A stretch of 64,000 bases of DNA from Verrucomicrobiota bacterium. Lineage in GTDB: Bacteria; Verrucomicrobiota; Verrucomicrobiia; Limisphaerales; J093. Below, one piece after another: positions 34,502-43,257 of this stretch. The position numbers were made by a program, and so were the translations under genes. A model generated the notes under the pieces. It saw nothing but the letters and a program-made list of their open reading frames with translations, ran no database searches and was not told where the DNA came from. How positions within the stretch are numbered: position 1 is the stretch's first letter; each line of letters opens with the position of its first letter. Where the stretch lies: positions 1 to 64,000 of the forward strand of contig JAKLFY010000019.1 in NCBI GenBank assembly GCA_022710935.1, given 5' to 3'.

Positions 34502-37000
34502 TCATTCGTACATCAGGAAGCCGCTGCGCCGCTGTTTGAACGCGGCGAGATCGGCAAGCCAGAGTCGGCGGATGTCCCGGAGCGATTTGCCGGCGCGGAT
34601 CGCCTCGATCGTGGACGGGTGCTGGAGCAGGTTGTCGAACTTCGTGATCGCGAAATCCTGCGGGTAGAGCCGGTGCAGCGTCTGCGCAATCGTGATTCCG
34701 ACGTCGATCACTTCGCAGCGGTCACGGTCCGTCAGGAAGATCTGCACCCCCGCGCACGCCTTGTCCTGGAACACACTGGCGTTGGGCGTGAACCGCACGG
34801 GGACGAACCGCACGCCCGGCAGGTCCGCGCGCGTCAGCTCTTCGGCCAGCTTGAGGTCGTCGATGTACGGGGCGCCGATGATTTCGAACGGCGTGCCCGT
34901 GCCGCGTCCGACTGAGAGGGCTGTGGTTTCGAGCAGGCCGATTCCGGGATACAACGCCGCCTCGGTGAGGCTGCGCATGTTCGGGGACGGATTGGTCCAG
35001 GGAAGGCCGGTTTGATCCAACCACTGGGCGCGCGACCAGCCCTCGACCGGGATGACCGTCAGATCGCAGTTGAACCTGCGCTCGGCATTGAACATCCGGG
35101 CCAGCTCGCCGACCGTCATGCCGTGGCGGACGGGAATGGGATGAAACGCGGTGAAAGTCGAAGAGCCGGTGTGGACCGGGCCGTCGACGGCGATGCCGCC
35201 GATGGGGTTGACGCGGTCGAGGACGAAGAACCTGAGGCTGGCTTTGGCCGCCGCTTCCATACAGAGGCCCATGGTCGAGATGTAGGTGTAGAAACGGCAG
35301 CCGATGTCCTGGATGTCGAACACGAGGGCATCGAGGTCGCGCAACTGTTCGGGCTTGGGTTGCCGGACCTCGCCGTACAGGCTGAAGATCGGCAGCCCGG
35401 TTTGCGTGTCGACGCTGTCGCCCACCTTCTCATCAAGCTGGCCGCGGATGCCGTGTTCGGGGCTGAACAGGACTTTCAGCGAGACGCCCGGCGCGTTTCG
35501 CAGGAGATCGATCGTGGCATTGCGCTGCCGGTCGTGTCCGGTGTGGTTGCTGATGAGCCCCACGCGCAGGCCTTGCAACGGTTTGAATTCCTGCCGGGCG
35601 AGGACATCGACGCCATTGAGCGTCGCGCGATTGGCGCCGTTGTTCGAGGCCATGGCAGCCGGGGCGTTTGTGAATGCCGGGAGGGCGCCGGGAACGTAGA
35701 CGAAGTTGTAGCCGCGCACAGCTTCCGCCGCCAGCGTGCCCAGCTTGCGGCGCAGCGCGGTCACGCTGCCGCCCTCGTCCGGGTGGTTCCGGTTGGACAG
35801 GAAGATGACAAACGTGCGCGAGAAGGGGTCGATCCAGAGGGATGTGCCGGTCCAGCCGGTATGGCCGTAGCTGCCGGCGGGGAACCATGCGCCCCGCGGT
35901 CCGGCGTAGGCCGAATCGAGATCCCAGCCCAGGCCGCGGCGGGCGGTCACGTGGGGCGGCGTCTGCACCGAGGTCATCAGGCGCACCGTATCCGGCCGAA
36001 ACACGCGGACTCCATCGAGTTTGCCCTCGTTCAACATCATGCGACTGTACCGGGCGACATCGGCTGCGGTGGTGAACAGTCCGGCGTGGCCTGCCACGCC
36101 GCCCATCCGCCGCGCGCGCGGGTCGTGCACGACGCCGCGGACCGGCTGGCCATTCTCGATCTCCGTCGGGGCGACGCGCGGCAGCTTGGCCTGCGGCGGA
36201 TTGAACCCGGTGTCTTTCATGCGCAGGGGACCGTAGATCTCGCGCGCCAGAAACTGATCGAGCGGTTGGCCGGTGACGCGGCGCACCACCTCGCCCAGGA
36301 GGATCGGTCCCGTGTCGCTGTAGATGAACTGCTCACCCGGGCGGGTCCGCAACTTCTCGGCGCACGCAAGCTGGATGGCCGCTTCGGTGCCGGTCCAGTC
36401 GGGTTTAAGGCCAACGTCCGGACGCAGCCCCGAGGTGTGGGTCAGGAGTTGGCGGAGAGTGATGGCCTCTTTGCCGTCGCCCTTGAACTCGGGCAGGTAG
36501 TTCGAGACAGGCGCATCGAGTTGCAGCCGGCCCTTTTCCACAAGACGCATGACAGCCGGGGTGCAGGCCATCACCTTCGTCAGCGAAGCAGCGTCGAAGA
36601 TGGTGTCCTCGGTCATCGGTTCGTCCGAAGGGAACACGGCGCGGCGCCCGTAGGCTTTGCGGTAGGCCACGCCGTTGCGTTCGAGCCAAAGCACGCCGCC
36701 CGGACACCGCTTGTCGGCGATCGCCGCTTCAATCGCCGCGTCCATCTCCGCGAGTTTGGACGCGTCGAACGCCGCGGCCAGCTTCGCGGCCGGCGCCTTC
36801 GGCTCGGGCCGGTCGGTGCGGCAGCCGGACGGAATCACCAGGATGAAGGCGCCCAACAGCCCAAGGACAAGGGCGCGGCGGTCGCTGCCTGGCCTGGGAA
36901 TCTCAGGCCAGGACGGGAACACAGGTTTCCGGGCCGTGGGGTTCGGGCTCGATGAGGCGGTGCGAGGCGGCCCGAGTTGGTGAATCCTTTTCATGGGCAT
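34502..37000 (-). CDS. Lipoprotein fusion of serine beta-lactamase-like (AmiE-type) and NamZ (DUF1343) domains
   Basis: This 832-aa protein combines two enzymes. After an unusually long N-terminus a lipobox ends at Cys60 (LVIPSGC). Residues about 78-430 are a beta-lactamase-family serine hydrolase with SLTK (139-142), YSD (227-229) and HTG (380-382). Residues about 460-832 are DUF1343/NamZ, an exo-beta-N-acetylmuramidase, with NHTGHDRQRNATID, LFSPEHGIRGQLDEKVGD, VFDIQDIGCRFYTYI and LDRVNPIGG. In Bacillus subtilis, separate genes encode NamZ and a beta-lactamase-fold exo-amidase AmiE that act in series on peptidoglycan. The fusion would put amidase and muramidase on one membrane-anchored chain for wall recycling. 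Substrate assignment of the first domain is inferred from that pairing. Confidence 0.9.
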   Translation of the reverse strand: MPMKRIHQLGPPRTASSSPNPTARKPVFPSWPEIPRPGSDRRALVLGLLGAFILVIPSGCRTDRPEPKAPAAKLAAAFDASKLAEMDAAIEAAIADKRCPGGVLWLERNGVAYRKAYGRRAVFPSDEPMTEDTIFDAASLTKVMACTPAVMRLVEKGRLQLDAPVSNYLPEFKGDGKEAITLRQLLTHTSGLRPDVGLKPDWTGTEAAIQLACAEKLRTRPGEQFIYSDTGPILLGEVVRRVTGQPLDQFLAREIYGPLRMKDTGFNPPQAKLPRVAPTEIENGQPVRGVVHDPRARRMGGVAGHAGLFTTAADVARYSRMMLNEGKLDGVRVFRPDTVRLMTSVQTPPHVTARRGLGWDLDSAYAGPRGAWFPAGSYGHTGWTGTSLWIDPFSRTFVIFLSNRNHPDEGGSVTALRRKLGTLAAEAVRGYNFVYVPGALPAFTNAPAAMASNNGANRATLNGVDVLARQEFKPLQGLRVGLISNHTGHDRQRNATIDLLRNAPGVSLKVLFSPEHGIRGQLDEKVGDSVDTQTGLPIFSLYGEVRQPKPEQLRDLDALVFDIQDIGCRFYTYISTMGLCMEAAAKASLRFFVLDRVNPIGGIAVDGPVHTGSSTFTAFHPIPVRHGMTVGELARMFNAERRFNCDLTVIPVEGWSRAQWLDQTGLPWTNPSPNMRSLTEAALYPGIGLLETTALSVGRGTGTPFEIIGAPYIDDLKLAEELTRADLPGVRFVPVRFTPNASVFQDKACAGVQIFLTDRDRCEVIDVGITIAQTLHRLYPQDFAITKFDNLLQHPSTIEAIRAGKSLRDIRRLWLADLAAFKQRRSGFLMYE

Positions 37001-37119
37001 AGGCCAGCGAGGCGCCCCTCAGATCAATCCAATCCTGAACCTCATGAAACAGCCCCGCCGCTTTTCTGCTCTCCTCTCCCGAGTGGCTCGGCTGAGCTCG
37101 CCGAAGTCCTCGCTCCGGA

Positions 37120-37190
37120 GAATCCTTGACCCCTTCAAGGCAGCACACAGACTTGACTTGTGTACAACGAATTTCATCGGTCAAGGATTC
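37120..37190. repeat. 71-bp inverted-repeat element, copy 2
   Basis: This is a full copy of the element at 3192-3262, identical at 63 of 71 positions, with perfect 12-bp inverted termini. The central part ACTTGACTTGT.TACAAC is conserved in both copies. It lies upstream of the shortened GH95 gene and downstream of the start of the divergent fusion lipoprotein gene. Confidence 0.88.
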
Positions 37191-37273
37191 TAAGCACGCC
37201 TGCCCTGTGCGCCAAGCGGAGATTGCGCCCGGATGACGGCATGCCCTACGCTGCACGCTCAAAAGCACACTCC

Positions 37274-38563
37274 ATGACCTTCTCTTTTCTCACACCATCG
37301 GGTCGGGCGATTCTTCCGCTGACCGCGTTGATCGCGGCTTGTCAGGTCGGGGGCGCCGACCGCTTGCCGGACGCCAGCCTCAACTTGAGACTGGCCGCCC
37401 CGATCGCGACCTGGGACGAGGCCATTCCGTTGGGCAACGGCCTCATGGGCGGCCTGCTGTGGGGTGAAGCCAACCGGATCCGCCTTTCGCTCGACCGGGG
37501 GGATTTGTGGGACGAGCGGCCTGCGCCGGGGAATCCGCTCGGCACGTTCACCTATGCCTGGTGCAGGGATGTGGGTCAAAGCCTGGCGGCCTTGTTGAAA
37601 CCGGGCGACGAAGGGCGGCTTATCCTGCCGACGTCGAGTTCGCCTGAGATCCACGACAACTCGCAGCGGGCGTGGCTGAAGCCCAACTCGAACTACGACC
37701 TGGCCATTCTGCGCATGCTCTTTTTGAGCCTGAGAGAGATGGCGGGTGCGCTGGGGAAGGAGGGTGAAGCCGAGCGCTGGGGAGGGTTGGCCGAGCGGCT
37801 CGGCGACTTCCATGCCGATCCCGATGGCACGCTGCGCATCAACGTGGATGAGCCCCTGCCCGCGAGTCATCGGCACTTCTCGAATCTGATGAACATCTAC
37901 CCGTTCAACCTCACGACCATCGAGGGCTCCGACCGCGACCGGGCGGTGATCCGCGCGTCCCTCGAACAATACGACCGGCTCGGCACATCGGCCTGGTGCG
38001 GATACAGCTTCTCGTGGATGTCGGCCCTGCGCGCCCGGGTGGGGGATTCGGAAAGCGCGCTGCGGCACCTCGATCTCTTTGTCAAAGCGTTCATCCTGCG
38101 GAACGGGTTCCATGCCAACGGCGATCAGACCAAGAGCGGCTTCAGCACTTTCACCTATCGGCCCTTCACGCTCGAAGGGAACTTCCTCGCCGCCGCCGCC
38201 GTGCACGAGATGCTCTTGCAGAGCTGGAACGCCAGACCGGGCATCGTCGAGTGGGGACCAATCCGAATCTTCCCGGCCACGCCGTGGCGCTGGCATCATG
38301 CCGCATTCGATGACCTGCGCGCCGAGGGTGGACATCGCGTTTCGGCGAAACGGGAGAACAACGCCACCACCTGGTTCCGCGTCGTTGCGGGGCGCGACGG
38401 CGTCCTGCGCATCCGCGACAACTTCGCCGGGTGCACGCCGCGGTGGAATCGGGATGGAGTGTCGAAATCGGGCCGTGACTTCGAGGTAAGCCTGAGGGTG
38501 GGCGAAGCGATCGAGGCGACGCTCGAAAGACCCGCGACCGTGCCGCCGGTCCCTGTCCCGTGA
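37274..38563 (+). pseudogene. GH95 alpha-L-fucosidase with large internal deletion
   Basis: GH95 enzymes are normally about 750-800 aa; this in-frame protein has 429. The N-terminus after a signal peptide is typical (WDEAIPLGNGLMGGLLWGEANRIRLSLDRGDLWDER, reported in parts). Near residue 95-130 it jumps from FTYAW to the late segment LILPTSSSPEIHDN, skipping the region that holds the catalytic asparagines. The C-terminal part keeps GNFLAAAAVHEMLLQSW, but the usual Asp before GN is Glu (TLEGN). I conclude that it is a deletion remnant, possibly expressed but unlikely to act as a normal fucosidase. The reading frame is open throughout, so the deletion kept the frame. Confidence 0.75.
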
Positions 38564-38570
38564 GCCTACC

Positions 38571-38637
<67 letters not shown>

Positions 38638-38715
38638 ACCGTTGAATGTCAACGCTGCCCATGCGGCCCAGCCGGTCATAGGAAGCTGTGACGGCTCGAG
38701 AGCCTTTCGAAGCCG

Positions 38716-38747
38716 AAAAAAAGAGACCGGGCCGAAGCCCGGTCTCT
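38716..38747 (-). terminator. Rho-independent terminator of the 38776-42918 gene
   Basis: Read on the minus strand, the 11-bp stem AGAGACCGGGC / GCCCGGTCTCT with a TTCG loop is followed by a run of T (A-run 38716-38722 on the plus strand). It begins about 28 bp after the stop codon of the large secreted protein. Confidence 0.88.
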
Positions 38748-38775
38748 GCGCGGTTGCGTCAAAACGCAGCGATTC

Positions 38776-41700
38776 TTACTTTTTGATTCGGCCGAACATG
38801 TACGGTACGCCGGCCTCCGGCGTGAACGTGTATGGGCTCGTGGCGGTCACGTCCTGCCACGGTCCGAGAATGCTGGTCGCGGCCTGAAGTGTTCCGCCGT
38901 TGGTCCACGAGATGGTGATCGTGCCGTCGGCGTTCTTGGCGACTGTGATCGTCGGCACGGGCACAGCCGTGGTCGGTGCGACCAGTTGGATTGCGTTGAT
39001 GGGGGCGCGATGCGTGCCACCGTAGCCGTGCGGGCTCGCAGTCGTTGCCTCGACCGTGATCGAGGCGGCATTCTGCCCACTGAGCCCTCGGAACACCATG
39101 TAGTTGCCCACGGCCCACGCGCCCGCGGCGGGTATGGCCTCGACATATGTCGTCGGGTCCATCGGACCTTGGACGTCCACGTAACCCGCCGACGGTCCGG
39201 GCACCAGATTGGTGCCATCGGCCCCGAGGACGCGGTAACCGCCTCCGCGGGCCTCGACGCCGCCCAAAGCATAGACGTAAACGTCGTAGCCTGCCCCATA
39301 CAGATCATCCGGAATTCCGGCGATCTTGACGGTCGTCGTGGACGGAGCACCGGTGTCCAAATAGCCGGTCATCAGGACCTTGTCGGCCCCGGTGAGCGCG
39401 TTGTTTTCTTCGCCCCGGCCTGTCGAGGCCCAGGTGTTGGCCGAGTTCCAGACAACGGTCACTGCCGTGGCTTGCGGGACGCCGTACGCATCCGCCATCA
39501 CCGTACCGCTGCCGGTGGCCAGTCTCAGGTTGTTCCAATTGGCCTGGGCGACGGCCGGCACACCCGCCACGTCCTTCGCGGCCAGGGTCCCACTGTTGCT
39601 GCCGCTGGCCTCGTCCGCACCGAAGTTGAGACCGATGCTGTAGGTTTCCTTGCACGGCTCAGGCTGGGCTGTGCGAGCCTGGTAGGTCTTCAACGCCGCC
39701 GTGTTCTCCAGATCGTTGAGGAGGATCTTCTGGCCTGAAGCGGTCACGCTGAACCACTCGCAGTTGTCGCCGCCACCCCCTTCGAACCACACGCACCGGA
39801 ACGGGTACACACCCGCCTTGGGCACGATGAAGTAGAAGATGATGTCGCTGGCGCCTTTGCCGTAGTCGGCGATCCCAACAGCCGGCGTGAGGTCCGGGAT
39901 CAGCGAAGCCGTCAGCCCGCTGGCCAGAGCCGCCTTAATCTTGTCGCCGTCGGGCTTCGAGATCATGACAGCCGGGATGTCCTGGTACCCGGCGGCGCCG
40001 GCACCCATCTCGATCGGGAAGACACCCTCGGGCCACGTCACCAGATCGGTGGTGCGCGTGTTGACCACGACGACCGCGATGGCACCGGCGTCTTTCGCAT
40101 TCTTGATCTTGGCGGTGAACTCGCAAGTGCCGCGGTCGACCAGGGCGATGTTGCCGGCCAACGCCGCGGCGTTCACGGGCGCGGCACAGCCCTCGGCCGG
40201 ATCCATGTAGACCAGTTTCCCGCTGACGCCGGAGGTGAAGGGCTTGGCCGTTGCCACCGGCGCAACTGCTGTGTGGTAATTGCCCGCAACCGCGGGGTCG
40301 CCGCTGATCATCAGCGAGAGGTTGTATTTGGGCGGGGTGTCGGCCACGGTGACCTTGAAGCCGTCGTCGCTGTTGACGCCCATACCGTAGAACCCGGCGG
40401 TCGGGAACTCGATGTAGGTGATGATCTCCGCCGCGATGTTGTCCGTGTTGTAGGAGGCGTTGCCCAAACCTGGGATGCCCGGGACGAAACCGTCGGGTCT
40501 GCTCGGCGTGCTGCTGGTCTGGAAGCTGCCTTGTTCGGCTTCCCCGAGGTGCGCATTCCAGTTGATCATGTCACACACAAACCAGCCGTCGGCCGCCTCC
40601 GTGAGATCGGCGACATTCGGGCCGATGACGCCGGCCAACTCCTGCTCGGCTCGGTGCACGTAGTTGAGGAGCCCCACCGTACCCAGTTGGTCAACCTGCC
40701 ACACGCGCGCTTTCAGACCCGGCTTGGCCGTGTCGGCCGTTCCAGGCGCCGTCCAGAGGCAGTCGCTCAGCACCGTGTAGGTGGCGACTGTGAACGTCCA
40801 CGCTGTGCTGTATGCCACCGCCGGCGTCGCCTTGTCGCTGAAGTCGATGGTGATGGTCGTGGCAGTCCCCGAGGGCAGCAGGCCGCCCGGAGGTTGGACT
40901 GTGACGGTCGTCTTTCCAGCCGCGGTCGTCACGTTGGCCGGAGTCACAACACCGTTGAGCTTCGCCACGACGGTGGCCTCGTCGACGGTGACTGATCCAT
41001 GGCTGATCACGGCCATGACGGTCGCGTTTCCAGCCACACCCGTCGCACCGCGCAGCGGGGTCAGATCGGACACCCACGGACCGGCGGCCGTGCTCTCGCG
41101 ATAGGCCTTGAGGCCGCCGCCCGCCACGTCGTTGATCAGGGTCTTCACGCCATCCTTGACGCTGAAGAACTCGCAGTTCGCCCCGTTGCCCGGGAGCTCG
41201 CCGGAGCCGTTCTCCCAAATCAGGCGGATCGGGTAGATGCCCGGAGGATCGACCACGATCGTGAAAACCGTGTCCGACGCCCCGCGCCCGCCGTCGAAGG
41301 AACCGAGGATGACGCCGAGCAGATCGCCCGGGGCCCGGCCCGCCGTGACGCGGAATCCGTCGTCGCTGTTGACGCCGAGCTGATACATGCCCGCGGTCGG
41401 GAACTCGATGTAGGTCAGGACCTCTTCAGTCGCGTTGCCGGTGCTGAAGGTGGTGCCGGGGAAGCCGGGGAACATGGTGTCCCCGGTGAAGTTCCCGATA
41501 TTGTTCGGGGCATCCATATTGAAGTTGACGACCCCATCGTGCGTGTAGAAGCCGCCGGTGGCACCGGTCAGATCGGCGATGTTCTCGCCGTACCAGCCGA
41601 GCAACTGTCCTTCGGTCCAGATCAGCGTGTTGGGCTGCGCCGCTTCAGTCTGGTACGGACGGAGCAGGAAGCCCGGCTTGCCGGTGTCGACCGAGGCGGT

Positions 41701-42918
41701 CGGCACCTGGTAGGCGGCCGGGACCCGGGCGTACGCGGCGACCGTCGCCGTGCGCGTGCCCGAGATGGTCCGCCCTGAGTTGTCCTTGAACTCGACATAG
41801 ACGGCGAGATTCGCGCCTGAAGCCAGATAGGTCGGCGAGGCCCACCGAACCGTGGTCGTGGGGCCGTCCTTGCTGAAGGCGAGCGGCGTCGCGGCGGCGC
41901 CATTGACCGTCATGGTCACCGTGTCCTGGTCCACGGTGCTCGTGCCCGCATCCTCGAGCAGAACCGTGACGCTGATGGCGTCGGCCGTGGCGTTGCCGAT
42001 CAAGGGTTTGTCGGCAGGGATCGTGGTCAGGACGATGTTGTCGACGTGCGTGTTCTGATAGGCGTCACCTGTGCGGCCACCGAAAACCAACCGGCCGGCG
42101 CTCGGGTTGAAGTCGATCAGGAGGTTGTCCACGACCGCGCGGCCTTTCCACCACACGGACAGGTGCTTGTCCTCGGTCAACTGGACCTTGAACGGCTGCC
42201 AACAGAGGACCGTCCAGTCGTCGGGCGTGGATGTGCCCTGGGGGCCGGTCTGCAGCGATGTGTTGTCGGCGCAGGCGCCGTTGAGCGTAGGTAGCGACAC
42301 TTGGGCCACGATCTTGTTGTCCACGCGGACGCTCAACCCGATCACGTCAAACAAACCGGCATTGAGATCCAAAGGCCACATCTCGCTGTTGCTCTGCCAG
42401 GCGTCGAAGCCGATGGACAGACCCGTGATCGTGCCTTCTTCGGCCAGGCCAGCCATCGAGCCGCCGACCGATCCGGGCTCATTCACGGTGCCCGACCAAC
42501 CGCCGGCCTGGTAATTCCCGCTGCCGTCTTTGGTGAACGTCGGGTCGCTGGCGCGCGCGTAACTGATGTTGAAGCCGTCCGCCGGGGAGGCGGTGCCATT
42601 GCCCACGCGCAGCATGCACTCGAACGTGAACGCGGCAATCGTCACGCCGTCGTCAATGTCAGGGAATATGATCTTGGCCCACTGACCCGCTGTGGGGCCG
42701 GTGATGGACAGGAACCCGATTGTCGTGCCGTCAGAGCCATAGTCCCAGTTGATCCAGTCCCCACCGCCGTTGCCGCCCCCAAGCAGGGTTAGCGGATAGG
42801 TGACCTGCGTGGGATCCGTGGGGTCGGCGGTGAAATCCCAGGACGCCGAACCCGCCAGCGCCTGGATGGGAACCAAGCCGACAGCGGCACAGATCCCAAT
42901 TAAGTTTCTGATCTTCAT
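38776..42918 (-). CDS. Very large secreted multi-domain protein with PA domain and C-terminal tag
   Basis: This is an exported 1380-aa protein. After a signal peptide (NLIGICAAVGLVPIQALA) comes a lectin/LamG-like beta domain (to about 300). Two similar modules of about 330 residues follow, each with TYIEFPTAG, GVNSDDGFKVT-like and FSVKDG/FSVTASG segments that resemble PA14-type sugar-binding folds. A protease-associated domain is inserted in the second (IALVDRGTCEFTAKIKNAKD). The last 45 residues (ISWTNGGTLQAATSILGPWQ, ending MFGRIKK) match the C-terminus of the protein at 51014-54523, suggesting a common sorting or anchoring tag. No catalytic domain is recognised; adhesion or substrate binding is likely. 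A terminator follows. Confidence 0.8.
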   Translation of the reverse strand: MKIRNLIGICAAVGLVPIQALAGSASWDFTADPTDPTQVTYPLTLLGGGNGGGDWINWDYGSDGTTIGFLSITGPTAGQWAKIIFPDIDDGVTIAAFTFECMLRVGNGTASPADGFNISYARASDPTFTKDGSGNYQAGGWSGTVNEPGSVGGSMAGLAEEGTITGLSIGFDAWQSNSEMWPLDLNAGLFDVIGLSVRVDNKIVAQVSLPTLNGACADNTSLQTGPQGTSTPDDWTVLCWQPFKVQLTEDKHLSVWWKGRAVVDNLLIDFNPSAGRLVFGGRTGDAYQNTHVDNIVLTTIPADKPLIGNATADAISVTVLLEDAGTSTVDQDTVTMTVNGAAATPLAFSKDGPTTTVRWASPTYLASGANLAVYVEFKDNSGRTISGTRTATVAAYARVPAAYQVPTASVDTGKPGFLLRPYQTEAAQPNTLIWTEGQLLGWYGENIADLTGATGGFYTHDGVVNFNMDAPNNIGNFTGDTMFPGFPGTTFSTGNATEEVLTYIEFPTAGMYQLGVNSDDGFRVTAGRAPGDLLGVILGSFDGGRGASDTVFTIVVDPPGIYPIRLIWENGSGELPGNGANCEFFSVKDGVKTLINDVAGGGLKAYRESTAAGPWVSDLTPLRGATGVAGNATVMAVISHGSVTVDEATVVAKLNGVVTPANVTTAAGKTTVTVQPPGGLLPSGTATTITIDFSDKATPAVAYSTAWTFTVATYTVLSDCLWTAPGTADTAKPGLKARVWQVDQLGTVGLLNYVHRAEQELAGVIGPNVADLTEAADGWFVCDMINWNAHLGEAEQGSFQTSSTPSRPDGFVPGIPGLGNASYNTDNIAAEIITYIEFPTAGFYGMGVNSDDGFKVTVADTPPKYNLSLMISGDPAVAGNYHTAVAPVATAKPFTSGVSGKLVYMDPAEGCAAPVNAAALAGNIALVDRGTCEFTAKIKNAKDAGAIAVVVVNTRTTDLVTWPEGVFPIEMGAGAAGYQDIPAVMISKPDGDKIKAALASGLTASLIPDLTPAVGIADYGKGASDIIFYFIVPKAGVYPFRCVWFEGGGGDNCEWFSVTASGQKILLNDLENTAALKTYQARTAQPEPCKETYSIGLNFGADEASGSNSGTLAAKDVAGVPAVAQANWNNLRLATGSGTVMADAYGVPQATAVTVVWNSANTWASTGRGEENNALTGADKVLMTGYLDTGAPSTTTVKIAGIPDDLYGAGYDVYVYALGGVEARGGGYRVLGADGTNLVPGPSAGYVDVQGPMDPTTYVEAIPAAGAWAVGNYMVFRGLSGQNAASITVEATTASPHGYGGTHRAPINAIQLVAPTTAVPVPTITVAKNADGTITISWTNGGTLQAATSILGPWQDVTATSPYTFTPEAGVPYMFGRIKK

Positions 42919-43094
42919 AGGTTGGATTACGTACTACAGACTAACCACTCCGCGAGCCCCCTTCACGCCGCGTCTGCACACGCAGACCCCCTGTGAACGG
43001 ACTTTCTCCGCCGAGTGTTTCTGGTTACGGCATGATCCTCTATTCCTAGCCACGACACCGTCAAGTGTAAACTGCCCCAACAAAACGCGTGCGG

Positions 43095-43226
43095 TGCATC
43101 TGGAGGCTGTCGGGGTTCTGTCGCCCGGTGAGGGCACCGGGCCTACAACGGATGGAGATTGCCGGTGCAGGCCGCGTGCCCCCCACGTAGCGCATACTCG
43201 ATTCCCACCGACAACCTCCCGATGCA
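43095..43226 (-). repeat. ~131-bp inverted-repeat element, copy 2 (inverted)
   Basis: This is an inverted copy of the element at 20175: it starts TGCATCTGGAGGCTGTCGG and ends CCGACAACCTCCCGATGCA, with the internal CGCCCGGTGAGGGCACCGGG hairpin. It occupies much of the 339-bp gap between the large secreted protein gene and the GlnD-like gene, which otherwise shows nothing. Confidence 0.82.
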
Positions 43227-43257
43227 CTGAAACGCGTGGTTGGAATGGAAGCCCTGC

